A stretch of 64,000 bases of DNA from Diorhabda sublineata. Taxonomy: Eukaryota; Arthropoda; Insecta; Coleoptera; Chrysomelidae. Positions 1 through 11,491 of this stretch are shown piece after piece. The stretch is from NCBI RefSeq assembly GCF_026230105.1, contig NC_079478.1, positions 18,925,653 to 18,989,652 on the forward strand. Reading direction: 5' to 3'. The notes under the pieces were generated by a model, which searched no databases, was not told the DNA's origin, and saw nothing but the letters and a program-made list of their open reading frames with translations. Numbering within the stretch: position 1 is the first letter of the stretch; each line of letters opens with the position of its first letter. The translations under genes and the position numbers were made by a program.

Positions 1-2700
1 TTTCTGAAAGAAAATTGAAACTGGCGCCTTCTTTTGATAAAGCGGTAACAAATTGCTTTATCAATTCGAGCTACTGTCCCATTCACATAAGAATTACGGC
101 ATTTTCATATAACCCAGCTGTTGACCTAGTAGAAGGCATATCATTTTGAAATCGCCACACACAAGCCATTGTGTGATGGCCACACCATTATTGATGTTGC
201 CTTGTAGTAGTGTTCCTACATTTTCATATATTTCCTTCAAGTGAACGGAATGGTCAACTGGAAGTGGGCATATTTATTTCCATTATGTAGAAAAACTTTT
301 AAACTTCTTTGAGAGAAATTAATAAAAAGTCTTCACTCGAACGTTCCGTGATCCAAAAATATTTTTTTTTTCTAAGAAAAGTAGTAAATATCGTTCTCTA
401 TAGCGATACTATGAAAATAATGTATCTGGGTCTAAGAAATTTTTTGATTTCAGTTTTGAGTCTAAAAATTCAGTTTTCTCTTTCGATAGGTTCAATACCA
501 AAACATTTAATTCTACTTTGGTACACATCTATGGTTCATTGCATCTTCCTGGAGTAAATTCATCCTTTGATGAATTGGTCTCAGTCTGGAAATGCTGTAG
601 TGAACAACGTTTTTTTTTTTATTTTTAGAACTGTATCCACAGGTCTTGACCATACTAGTCGTTTACATGATTCTGCAGTTCTCTTTATACCATAATATAC
701 CATAGAAATAATGAACTGAAGTGACTATAGAGTGATGAATCAACTCATTACCGTATACTGTATTAGTTTGTATTTGTTTTCGGCAACTTGCAAAAAAAGA
801 TGACTACAGTCGATGCATGATTGATAGGAATTTGCTACTCGTCAGTTAGGAGCTGACAGACGAGAAATGTGACAGGACATATTGTACATGTAAATCCTAA
901 CTTCACACGAGAATCGTGAATGTGCACATTGTGCACGTTATACAGGCTTAATCACCGCGTTGCGTCGTTTTTTATTTTTTAGAGACCTGGAATGGATTGA
1001 ATTCTCACGATATAAATTCTCGATTTGTGAGTTATCAGACGTGGCAAAAAAAATGAATCGCATTTTTGAAGAAATCACCGTGAAAGCTGCTTAAAGAAGA
1101 TCTATTTTTATTTCGTCGTAGATTTTGATTCAGGGTGATGTTACTTAAAAAAAACTTTGTAAATTCATTTTCGTAGAAATTGGTAATTTCTACTTATTTA
1201 GGAAACGGAATAACCAGAACAAATTCCTGTCTGAGTATATTTCAAAAGCAAAAAGCAATTTTTTTTGTTAAAAAATAATCTTACTTTTATTCAAATATGT
1301 TCTAGTTTCTCCTTCCCTTTTTAGTATTTTTCAACCGTTTCTGTAATAATTAATTTTAACTTAACGGACGAGTTGCTGCAGAAACAAGACTTTTCAAAAC
1401 TGTTTCCTACCAAACTCTTACCTATAGGACGAAATCATGAACTTTGATCAGCAAAAACAAATCCAGGTATCTGAAATAAAATAACTGTTTGGAATAAAAA
1501 TCCAAATTAGAGAAAACCCTGTATCAACTTCCTTTATAACAGGTTCAAGCGCATGATGATGTCAGACTAAACTTTAACTCTCCAAATTACAGTTGCTTTC
1601 TGTTTATTATAGACATCTCGTTATATTCAGATTATAATTTTTTTAAGATGTTTTCCTTGTGGATGAATACTGAATAATAAACTGAAAGTGCTTAACTGGA
1701 AAACCCACATTTAATAGGTTCTCCTTAGGAAATCTCTGTGTCACAACTCATCAAATCATTATATAAATAAATTTTTCAATTTTCAATCCAAATTGTTCCC
1801 ATTCTAAAAATTATTTTTGTATAAGAGTGTGACTGGTCTATCAACTCATGTCGATTGTGGGAGGGAAGCAAATCAAAATATCTATAAAAATTAAATCGCA
1901 AATAAATCTTAAACTGCCCTTAAAGTAAATCCACGTTTCTTTAGAAAATCAAAACTAATTGAAATACTAGTACATAAACTTTAGTGGACAAAACTTCAGA
2001 GGCTGATTTTCAAAAGGTTTTTACAGAAAGACATTTATTTATTTGACTTTTACTGATATTTATTGCAGAGAATCCAGTTTCCTCCTTGTCTATCAAACCG
2101 ATCTAAATTTATTCTGTTTTAGTTCATTTAAAAGAACAAGAAGAAGAATTAAATGTTTATATAGTTATTTGATGATTGTAACAACACGAAAAAAGAAAAA
2201 CTTTCGATTGATACGGTGGGAACAAGTTATACAAAACACTTCTCGATAATTAGTCATAGTTTTACTTCAAGCGTAGGAACAGAAATTTATTCCAATGACA
2301 ATAATAATTACACGTCTTTGTATTTGTTGAACAATGAATTCACACCAACAACTTCTAATTAATGAATAATTATCTCTAATAAATCTAGATCTAATGTTGA
2401 CACAATCAAAAATTGATTCAGAATTTTGAAATTTTACTCTCTAATTTAATTGGATCATGGAAGTATCGTGTGGTCTTGTTGGGGTTAAAATAGGAATAAT
2501 TCTTGGTAATTTGTTAATACTTTAACGAGCAATCCATTCTAGCTTCCTGAACCAAATTGGTATTTTCTCCCATATGTTGAAATATGTCCTATATTTTATT
2601 AAGTTAAAAAAATAATTAGTGTTCCGGGATTAGAGGCAAAAAACTCGGGAGAAAGTTAATAACGTCAAAATAATTCTTCGACATAGGAAACATTTTCTCA
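1..2700. other. AT-rich stretch without recognisable gene
   Basis: Short open frames here (for example 309-557 and 2043-2249) are what an AT-rich sequence gives by chance. They have low-complexity content and no recognisable motif. I see no terminal repeats, no splice-like exon with a poly(A) signal and no transposase motif. Confidence 0.6.
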
Positions 2701-2759
2701 TTCAACCCCAAGTTTTAGGCGTTAAAAGTGGCGAAATCAGAACTTATATTTAAGTATAT

Positions 2760-3385
2760 TTTTTAATTCATACATTCAAACATTATAATTTTTTATGGAT
2801 GACTACGTATCTCCATGAAGTGTGTTTGACAAAATAAATAATTTTACACTACTATCTAAAAGCCAGGGACGGATCAAGCCCAATGGTTAACAATCCTTAA
2901 CTTTTACAGGGACAACTTCAACAATCTTAAAATAGCAAAAATCAATTTTTCAATGGAAAAAGATACTCTTTATATATATTTAATCCGATAAAATTTATGA
3001 TTTATGATATATCTAGAGTTTTATATCGTTATACTTGCCAAGAAAACCTTTCGCTATAAAGAGAGATTCTCAAGAAAATTATCATAAATTGCAATTATTC
3101 ACTGAAAATACTTACTGGAGATATCAAAACACAATCAAACATTTCTAATTGAACTGCATACTGTCGAACATCGATATTTCTTTGAACTTGGAAGTTTATT
3201 CTATCTATCATTTCATTCCTTATTGCATAAACCAAGATTTTAAAATATAAAAAAAAATAAAATGAAACCATTGTATTTAATTCAGAACGTGTTGGCCATG
3301 CAAATGGAATTAGGAATAGGAGAGGGACTCCATCGTACATGAACCACAGATCTCTACGAAAGTTTAGAGGAATATCACATAACAT
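2760..3385 (-). pseudogene. Degraded IS630/Tc1-mariner-type transposase C-terminus (copy A)
   Basis: The minus-strand frame 3385 to 3095 carries a decayed C-terminal half of a DDE transposase. WFMYDGVPL stands where this family has the second catalytic Asp (a DGAP-type motif). WPTRSELN matches the usual WPPRSPDLN that leads to the third acidic residue. YFKILVYAIRNEMIDRINF matches the YLKSLVY segment and the downstream helix. The third acidic residue is not preserved (the frame drifts into TMVSFYFF). The sequence between 2760 and 3095 is the non-coding tail of the same element: stretches such as CATTATAA and GGTTAACAATCC recur at 30610-30670, next to another copy of the same coding region. The frame is shortened by internal deletions and the N-terminal half is missing. 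It is a dead transposon, not a host gene. Confidence 0.65.
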
Positions 3386-3389
3386 GACT

Positions 3390-4275
3390 TGGAAATCATT
3401 TTGGACAAATTCTAAGCATCGCTACTCATTCAGATTATTATCAAAAAAATATGGACCTACTAAATTATTAGGTACCCACTATTCTGCATTCCACTCATTG
3501 AGACAAAATCGATGTTGTTTCCTTGTTTGAATTAGCGTGACGATTTTCATCTGCCCTTAAATTCTCAAATTTAAACTACGAGCAAGAGTCATTCCATATT
3601 CCAAGAATTTTCAATCAGTTTGTATAAATTCTATCTATGCACAAATAAGTGGTGAACTGAAAAATGAGAACAACTATTGATCTCAAGAACCGTTAAGTTT
3701 ATTATCAAAAAATTTATCACAATAAAATTAAATTGACATTTTCAATGCAATATATCAGTCTCAATTGAAATACCTATTGATTATTATAATATTTATTCGT
3801 GTACACAAAATATTTGATATGAATTTCGTGTTGTAGATAGAATACCTCAAGGCAAGGTTTTAAATCCTACTCAATTCACATTCGTTAGGCCGGCTTAAGC
3901 CGTTTGATGTCTCCATTCAAACCATTTGATAACTTATTATCTATTACCACAATGGATATAAAAATCGTTTAATTCATGAAGATAAATCGCCCAAGGATAA
4001 ATTTTCTTCTTGATATTGTTGAAATTTTCGATATGTTAGTATTAAAGAGGCTTTGAAACAGTTACTACTAATATTTTCATTATTTTGGAAATCGAAATTA
4101 TATATAGTATCTTCGTTTTACATACGAGGGAATTTGAACTGATTTAAATCAATACAAACAAATTTAATTTTCTTAAAGCATAACCATCTCTATAGTATAA
4201 AATAATGCTTTAATTTAAGTTGTAAATACACTACTTGTATGAAGCTGTCATACATCTTACTACATTCTTTTAAAA
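3390..4275. other. No gene seen
   Basis: AT-rich spacer between two transposase relics. The plus-strand frame at 3339-3530 is the antisense shadow of copy A and its upstream sequence. Nothing else could be supported. Confidence 0.55.
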
Positions 4276-4410
4276 TACAGAACCTGGGAATAAACCACCA
4301 AGGAAATCCACCAAAATTCAGAACAAATGGAAAAGAAAAGTTCTATTTAGATGAAACGTGGCTAAATGACGACTTTCACAAAACTGAGTGGCTCAAAAAT
4401 TATAGGTAAT
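4276..4410 (+). pseudogene. Fragment of an IS630-like DDE_3 transposase (YLDETW family)
   Basis: A short frame reads KFYLDETWLNDDFHKTEWL. The YLDETW(V/L/I)N motif surrounds the first catalytic Asp of a large insect IS630-type transposase family, in which the next block is normally H(T)xxKxW. Only about 45 codons are recognisable and both flanks are non-coding, so this is a stub. Two other relics of the same family lie on the same strand at 7780-8390 and 9440-9690. All three are independently decayed. The call rests on one motif, so the family is likely but exact membership is not certain. Confidence 0.55.
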
Positions 4411-4874
4411 ATTTTTTAGCAAGTTAATAATAGTTTGTTTCAATTTGTGTCAAAAGCTTTCATAGATTACTACGAATAAGTAAATACCAATATATCATTT
4501 GCCTAGTTCAAGCAGTCAAAAAAGGTGTGTTTCGTCTCGATAATATTATCGATCAGGATCAAATGAATAACCGTTGCCTCTAAATATCTGAAGAAAGATA
4601 AGCATAAAGTATTGGTTAATTGTAACCATTACTAACAGTATTGTTATTCATCAGAGATATACTGGAGAAGTTCGCTGCATTTAGTCCAAAATAACGCGTA
4701 ACATAGTAAATAGATGTTCAATACTATTTGAACTAGATAACAATATACAATCTTTGTAATTTTATGCAGCATGAAAGAAAGCTCTTTTCAACTCGATAAG
4801 TACCCACAAATTTTGTGAATAGTCATACCGAAGATGGAATTACAAACAGGGGAACCATTACTGAATATTATTAT

Positions 4875-5450
4875 ACGAGGATGGTCCCAGAAGTAGCTGG
4901 CTCAACAAACAAGAATTGTGGAAAAAATATCATTATTTTCCAACGTAATCTCCTTTTAGCACCATACACTTTTCAAAGCGATGTTCAATGAGTCCGATAC
5001 CATTTTTATAATAAGAATCATCCAAAAAAACCGACGCCATGGCGCAAAAAATTGGCTTTATTTCTGTGAAACCTTGCCAAACACGCGATGGTAACATCTT
5101 TACAAAGCTGGTTTTGTTCCATTGTGAGCAAACGTGGAACCCATCTTGCGCACAGCTTTCTCATGTTCAAATTTTCAGTTAATATGCGATGTACCGCACT
5201 TTTTGTCTATTTCTACTAGCTCCCGCATTTTCAGTCGATGATTATCTAGTACCTACTTCTGGACTTTCTTCCTCGCAGGTCATAAGGCCTCGTTTAAACT
5301 CTGCTACTCAATATTTTACTATTGATAACGAAGGAGCAGTCTCACCCAGAGTAGAATCTAGTTCAGCTTTTATATTTTTCCATGTTTACAAATTCACTAT
5401 TGATGGCTGCCAAACAAATTCTAAATAACGTGGGGTCTTCGAACTTGAGA
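4875..5450 (-). pseudogene. Degraded mariner transposase with terminal repeat
   Basis: Read on the minus strand from about 5450 downward, the pieces in order are: AELDSTLGETAPS and VAEFKRG (first helix-turn-helix region), then KLCARWVPRLLTMEQ (end of the DNA-binding domain, usual in mariners), then a jump to LIEHRFEKCMVLKGDYVG, the usual extreme C-terminus. The whole catalytic core has been deleted. The frame is broken several times. The 3' end of the element is CGAGGATGGTCCCAGAAGTAG starting at 4875 after a TA dinucleotide, the expected mariner target site. A partly matching inverted copy (CTACTTCTGGA..TCCTCG) occurs internally near 5250-5276. This is an internally deleted, MITE-like mariner. 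Confidence 0.7.
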
Positions 5451-5619
5451 GATTGTGTACTTTGTAATATAGTGGTATTTTTCAAGCATCCACCGCCATC
5501 TCTAGGACAGGTCAAGTACTTCTGGATCCATCTTTGTAAAGAAACTGTTGTAAGTAGAAAATAAAGCAAAACAAATAATGTGATTGTAAACAAAAAACAT
5601 ATATTGTTCACCATAATTA

Positions 5620-7780
5620 TTTTATGGTGGCCAATAAGCTTGGATGGAAGCAGGGGTCAGAGATTTAGATCACTTAAGTTTGAAGATAAGAACTTTGAAA
5701 TTCATCTTTATAATTGCATGGAATATGTGTTATAGAAATCAACCAATATTATGGCTCAATTAGATTGTAGTTATTAATTGAATGTTGGGAATTATGAAAT
5801 TGATATTTCCGATAATTGTGTCATGTTTCTACCTCGGTATAGTGAACAATATCTTAACATGGTTAAGTTGCTGGAATTGTTAAATCTGTCTTAGTTGTTA
5901 AGGACATTATGGGAAGTTAAAACTTTGTGAACTTTCTCTAAAGATAATGGAAGTACTGCAGTAAAATAAATAAATAAAAACAGACCTCGGTAAAGACATG
6001 AAGAAATGCTTGGTTATTTTTCTGGGTAATTGCTGGTCGTCTCAATACAACTTCCAAAATTGATGATGCTCAGCAACTTTTATTGCAATCATTATCACAA
6101 ATAGCAAAATAATATTGGCAAATAGTTATCAACACGTAATTAAGAAGAAAAAAAAAAGATCTTTGTGTTTCACTATATGATTCCAACAATCAAACCTCAT
6201 TTATATTTATATTTTATATAGAATTATTGGTAGTATTAGTAGGTATTCAAAAAATTGAAAATTTATGAAGACAAGGTTATCGCTTAACGAATGAAAACAA
6301 TATAATGGCATCGTTGCAACTAGTTTTCCATTATGGAATTGAAAATATACCAAAGAACTTGTCCAATATTATATTTTCTAGGTTTGTTTGTATGTTAATA
6401 ATAACCCTCCATCCTCAGTATTCTATTTGTTTCTATACAATTCTCCTTGATCTCCTTGTCAAACTTTTTTTAATTGAAGAGATTTTTAAATCAAAATATT
6501 CAATGTACGCCAATGATTTCGATCCTACGATAAGATATTAGAAAATTTATCCAAACACACCTCTTCTCTCGTTTCGAAGTGGTCATGACTTGAATTTATT
6601 TATCATAGGTATTAATTACCAAACCTGAGATTAATAAGTCATCATTCTTGGGCCCAATATAATGTTACAAGCATGTAATAGATTGATTGAGTAGAGCTTG
6701 TATCTTGCCAAAAGAAAAATAATTGGTTAACTAAATTAGAACTTTAAATAAAAACTAATAAAGAAAAAGAGCTATTTAAAAAAGGAGCATATTATAAAAT
6801 CACAAGAGATAAATAGTTAGCAATAAATTGAGAATGCTACATTACAAACTTTCGGAAAATTACAAATTTACCTTTTCGTCACACAACTTCTTTTCGTTAA
6901 CGTTGAATATTTTTTTTTCTTTTGAAATGAAAAGATAAGTTTGGAAATAATCTGTTCAATAGTATAGAGGAATCTATATAACACAGAAAAATACAGAGGC
7001 GGTTTTTCACTTTTGTCTACCAGCATTTCAATTGGCGATAGTAAAGCTTTTTTAGAGGTTTTCCGTTAGGCGCTCACGTCTCTGATTTTGTTCTATTTTA
7101 GATTCGATTGAAGTAACATGGATAACTCTATAGATCGTTTCAATTTTGGACTGTTCTTATTAGATTGACTTTCATGTAAGATGAACAATGCTATATTTCG
7201 AAATAATGTGTTTGATGGTAATGATGAATCTTATTACTCAGAAAAAACTAGAGACAGCGAAAACACATCGGTAAAACTCTTTTCAATTTTCTTAACTATG
7301 CTATTCTACTGCTGCATGCTACTTCTTGTCTTGTCTCAAGTCCCATGATAGTCTCCAATTCTCAGAAAAAAATGATAAAATGGAAATGGAGAAAATGGAA
7401 AATCCATAGCGAAACTTGAATGAGCTTCAAGACCTAAATTAAATAACTATTTGCAAATAGAAGTTAGATGTTTTGTTTTACTCCCATTCCAAGAATTTCT
7501 GTCCGACAAATTTCACCGAAAATACGATTATATATTTTTCCATCTAGTAACGAGGTCAAAGTTGTGTAACTTGCAAGGTGCAGTGTGCAATTTATTGTGA
7601 ATTCTAGAGTGCTAATGAACCGTAAATACAGAAAATTCGGTCCATTAACAGTTAATGAAAAAACATGAATTATTTTGAATCATTCACAAACAAATATTTA
7701 TGTGAAAGTGTTGATAAAACAGTAAAATTTGTTAGTAATACGCTTAGTGTTGAGAAATTTATCGTTAACGAGTTATTAAA
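5620..7780. other. No gene seen
   Basis: AT-rich, with only short chance frames (for example 6305-6541, hydrophobic and low complexity). No terminal repeats or transposase motifs were found. Confidence 0.55.
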
Positions 7781-8390
7781 GAAGAGAAATGAGGCGAGTC
7801 TCAAACAGCACGTGAGGCTCCAAAAAAATCAAAATTTCAAATAGAAAATCGTCTAAAAGAAATAATTGGAAGAAAAGAAGACGCCTTCTTCTTTATAAAA
7901 GAATTTTCGACAACAGACAAAGTTCTTGAGACGGTTCCAGATGATAAGGATCACCCAAAGAAATAGGTTTTCGCTGGAAAAAGCATTCTAGAACGTCTAT
8001 TTCAATAGAAAGAAACAAACGATATTGTATATGGAGAAGAAATTATCTAAAGAACTTAAAATAAGAAGAAATATATTTTATTTAGATGAAACATGGATCA
8101 ATGAGGGATATACACCAAATAAATTTTGGTAAGATTAAACTGTTATAAGTCGAAGTCAGGTTACTACCATGAGAACATGAATGCTGTTTTTAAAGAATAG
8201 TTCGAACAAAGGATAGATCTTGTATGGGCACAGATAAAGGGAGAAGTTTCAAGAAAAAATAATTCTCTTAAAATGAATGATGTTAATTCCATGGGAAAAG
8301 ATAGAGTCATACGAGAAGAAGAGAAATGGTGACAGTGGGATAATATTACTGATGAAATGATTGAGACACTCATTGTGAATATTTGTTTGT
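7780..8390 (+). pseudogene. Degraded IS630-like DDE_3 transposase (YLDETW family)
   Basis: Blocks occur in the family order. FSLEKAF and NRKKQTIL near 7970-8020 correspond to the end of the DNA-binding region. RRNIFYLDETWINEGYTPNKFW near 8065-8130 contains the first catalytic Asp. WAQIKGEVSRKNNSLKMNDV near 8225-8285 is the C-terminal block after the third acidic residue, followed by VIREEEKW and the acidic tail to about 8385. The central part with the second Asp is missing, so the element carries a large internal deletion, and several frameshifts and stops separate the blocks. There is no evidence of function. It resembles the relics at 4276 and 9440 but is the longest of the three. Confidence 0.7.
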
Positions 8391-9440
8391 TAAAAAATCA
8401 AAGTTCAAACCCTTATACCTACCTATAAAAAATTGCAATTTTTTGCCATCAGCTGTTTGGAAGTTATAAGCAGAGTGTACAGCCGATATAGGTATTGATT
8501 ATATTCATACAAATGTTATTTTATACGAAATCGAAATATAACTTGAAAAAATATTTTAACTGCCCACTAAAAGAATTTATACGTTTATGAATTACAAATG
8601 CTTTATAATTGTATTACCTTCTCTTTAATTGCAAAAAATTTTGTTGAACGATCAAATGTGGCTCGTCGGAACTGAAGGCAGGCGTAAATGTATGTTTTTT
8701 ATAGCTTCCTAAATAATCATACTTATCTGAAAAGCTGAAATAATATTCTATCATAAAAACCAGGAAATCTATTTTTCAATTAACCCAATTTGTATGATAT
8801 TAAAAAATATCTTCCTTCATTTCAACTAATCCATTCAGTTCTTGAGAAATACCCTATATTAATGTATTAAGAATATTAATACTTCATCTAACTCCCCTGA
8901 TTTATGGTATATATCGAGCATATGCTGAGAAAAGTGCAAGTAATGTTATTGGTAATGAGATTGTCCTAAAAGCCGCATGGGGTTCACACCTCAAACCATT
9001 TCATAAGATATGATGGAGTAACTATACATGTTGCCAAATATATTTGAGGTAAATAAATTAACTTTCTATATGGTACACGTGAATAGGTGAATCTTAAAAA
9101 GAACTAATAAGGATTTAAGCATCATTATATAAGTAAACAGATGAAACATATATAAAAATTGGCATAATAATCGAAAAAGTAAAATAAAATCTTGCAAAAA
9201 TCATTAATCTATTCTTTACAGGCTATATCTGATAATTAGACACATTTAGCACAAAATAGAACAATATAAACCTTGTAAATATATCACGGTCTATAGTTTT
9301 TGGTATTTGGTATTTGAGAAACTGGAGCACATATACCAAGTTAGCCCCAAAAACAAAATTTCCGTACTAACAGTATCGGGGAGCACCGCCGAATGTTGTT
9401 AGTCTCAACAGTAATACTCTCAAGCTTCAAACAGATTTTT
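8390..9440. other. No gene seen
   Basis: AT-rich spacer. Nothing recognisable on either strand. Confidence 0.5.
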
Positions 9441-9690
9441 ACAAAAAAAGTATAGAACTATTCCTAGATTTGGTTTTCGACAGTGTTAAAAACAGTTTGC
9501 CTCAAATCATAAATACCGTGGATTTTGAATTGCGCAAAATAAAAAATAATTAAGTACAATTCCGTGAGGAGGTCAATCCATTATTTTTTTGGATGACACG
9601 TACGTCCAGTCTTCTCACACTAATTAAAAGCTGCTTGGTCTGATAACAGTAACAAAGGGCTAAGTTCAGGCAGGATGAAGCAATTATTTA
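9440..9690 (+). pseudogene. Fragment of an IS630-like DDE_3 transposase
   Basis: FLDDTYVQSSHT (about 9583-9620) followed by KAAWSDNSNKGLSSG matches the first catalytic Asp block of the YLDETW/LDDTYV transposase family (usual form: YLDDTYVHSSHT, then KxWxD, then a Gly-rich strand). Upstream, LFLDLVFDSVKN and the following residues may be remnants of the preceding helix. The fragment ends where the pogo/jerky-type tail begins, so two unrelated transposons are joined here. Frameshifts separate the pieces. Confidence 0.55.
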
Positions 9691-9694
9691 TTAT

Positions 9695-10660
9695 GTGAGA
9701 ACATTATTTTTAGAGGTTAAATTTTCAATTGAAAAGGGCATGAGAGGGCAAGACGGGGTACCGCCAGTCATTTGTAATCTTAGGTACATACGTGTTGCCA
9801 CATATGATAAATCGGTTTTCTCAGAAAGTGACTTTGTTGCTTCGCCAACGACAGATATTCCGTTTGCAATCTTCAGTGGAACAATATATGAAACCCGTCC
9901 TGTAGCATTCTCACCTACTCAGTCTAGAGTAGAGCTGAGTAACATACCGGATTTAATAACTCACCTATAAGTATCGATAGCCCTTTTATGTTATCTGCAA
10001 CATCAACCCCTGCAAATAATGCTCTTTCCAGTAGCACTCAAAGCTTCTCGTGTTGTTAGAAAAATAAATTGGCAGAGGCCATTAAAAGAAAGAACATAGC
10101 AGAAGATTAGCTAAAGAGCAAAGAACTAAGATAACTAAAGAAATTTAAAAAAAAGAGCGACCAAAAAGAAAAAACTGGAAGGTTAAGTCATCAAATGAGA
10201 GTAGTGATAGTGAATTTGGAAATACCCCATATTCGTATTATGAAGGTCGTTTTCGTAGTCAAATGAAGGCAGGACTGCATGTTCCGCATGCGGCAAATGG
10301 TATCACTATAGCTGTGTTGGGATCATATATGTAATACTCCTATATGGACAGTTTCTATTAGTGGAAGCTGTTCCGACTAAAGAAGACAGAATGACAACGA
10401 GTTCTCTACCACACTGAGGTTTCAGCTCAGTTCTGCAGTATAGATAAAGTGTCTCGAACGAGAAAGAAAATGAATATTATCGGCACCGTAACGTAGAGAC
10501 GTTTTTTCCCATAAGAACTGTCTATATAGGAATACTACATATATGGCTGGGATAGATAACGAAGATGAAGACTTGACGTTTACGTGTGAATTTTGTCAGC
10601 AAAAATAGTTGAATGTGCTTTTGGAAACCCCATCTTGCCTGAGATGGGCCTATCTGACTT
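9695..10660 (+). pseudogene. Pogo/jerky-type transposase C-terminus with interrupted PHD-like zinc finger
   Basis: The frame 9695-9970 contains SESDFVASPTTDIPF, close to the Phe-rich linker found after the catalytic core of pogo/jerky (DDE_1) transposases, and continues in broken frames through a basic segment (about 10070-10190) and SSNESSDSEF. A Cys/His finger follows: CSACGKWYHYSCVG (10280-10320), then, after a 222-bp insertion, AGIDNEDEDLTFTCEFC (10546-10605). Together these give the CxxC..H..C..CxxC layout of the PHD-like finger that many insect DDE_1 transposases carry at the C-terminus. The finger is split exactly by the MITE described at 10324-10545. Stop codons and frameshifts in the basic region show it was already dead or dying. 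Confidence 0.6.
10324..10545. mobile_element. 222-bp P-element-like MITE with 31-bp TIRs and 8-bp target duplication
   Basis: The left end CATATATGTAATACTCC and the right end (reverse complement CATATATGTAGTATTCC) form inverted repeats of about 31 bp with only a few mismatches. They are flanked by GTTGGGAT (10316-10323) and GCTGGGAT (10546-10553), an 8-bp duplication with one mismatch. Removing the insert restores a continuous Cys/His finger reading frame (CVG to AGID), which supports the boundaries. TIRs of 31 bp starting CA and ending TG with 8-bp duplications are the known layout of P-type elements. hAT elements also make 8-bp duplications but usually have shorter TIRs. The insert has no coding capacity. 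The superfamily is inferred; the boundaries are seen. Confidence 0.8.
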
Positions 10661-10669
10661 TTTCTACTT

Positions 10670-11485
10670 TTCGATTACTTGTAAATTAATTATATAACAT
10701 TTGTTCCTTATTAATCTGAATTATGTGAGAGTGATTACCGAAGATAATTATTAAAATAAAAAATATAATACAAACTCGATTTTTTTAGTTTCATTGACCT
10801 TCAAACTTCAAGTGCCTCGTCTTGCTCCTCCTTCCCTGATATTCTAAAACCGAGGTCCACGACTTATGAAGTTGATACAATTTTTGATCAACAGTACCTA
10901 ACACAATACTTTGATGTTGCCACTATATCATTCCATTGAACTGCTTTGGACAACTATCAAATACTACGCTGCAAATAAAAATACATTAAAATTGTCAGGT
11001 GTTGATAATTTGTACAAAGAATTTCTAACAATCAGTATAGCAAAGTCGATGCCAGCGTGCTCTCGCATTTTGATTATTAATTGATTATTTTGACTTATTT
11101 TCTCCTTGTAATGTACATACATATATAATTTTAAAAATGGAGTTTGAGTCATACAAATAAACTTTTCCGGGTTTTATAGATGACGTTTACCGACAAACGG
11201 CTTAAACGTTACCGGCGATATGGGGGTAATTTAAAATTCCGTTTAATATGAATGAAATCTATCTTTTTAAAAATTCTCACGTTTTTATGATATTGCCTTG
11301 AGTAATGTTTTGGTTCAAATTTGATGAACTTGACATTGATGATGAAGAAGTTATTAACATTGACGATACATTTAATTTTAATAAAATATTAGTGGATAGA
11401 TAGTTTGGATTATTTCAATCTTAGTTATAGTAGACGCGTTTCAGTGTACGAAGATGATGTTTACCTTATGTCACAATCACCTTAG
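10670..11485. other. No gene seen
   Basis: AT-rich. The minus-strand frame 10964-11152 has no recognisable feature. Confidence 0.5.
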
Positions 11486-11491
11486 TATATA

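Noticed and set aside
5200..5280. Second terminal repeat of the mariner at 4875
   Set aside because: The match CTACTTCTGGA..TCCTCG lies inside the coding relic, whose N-terminal part continues beyond it to about 5450, so it is probably a chance or internal similarity.
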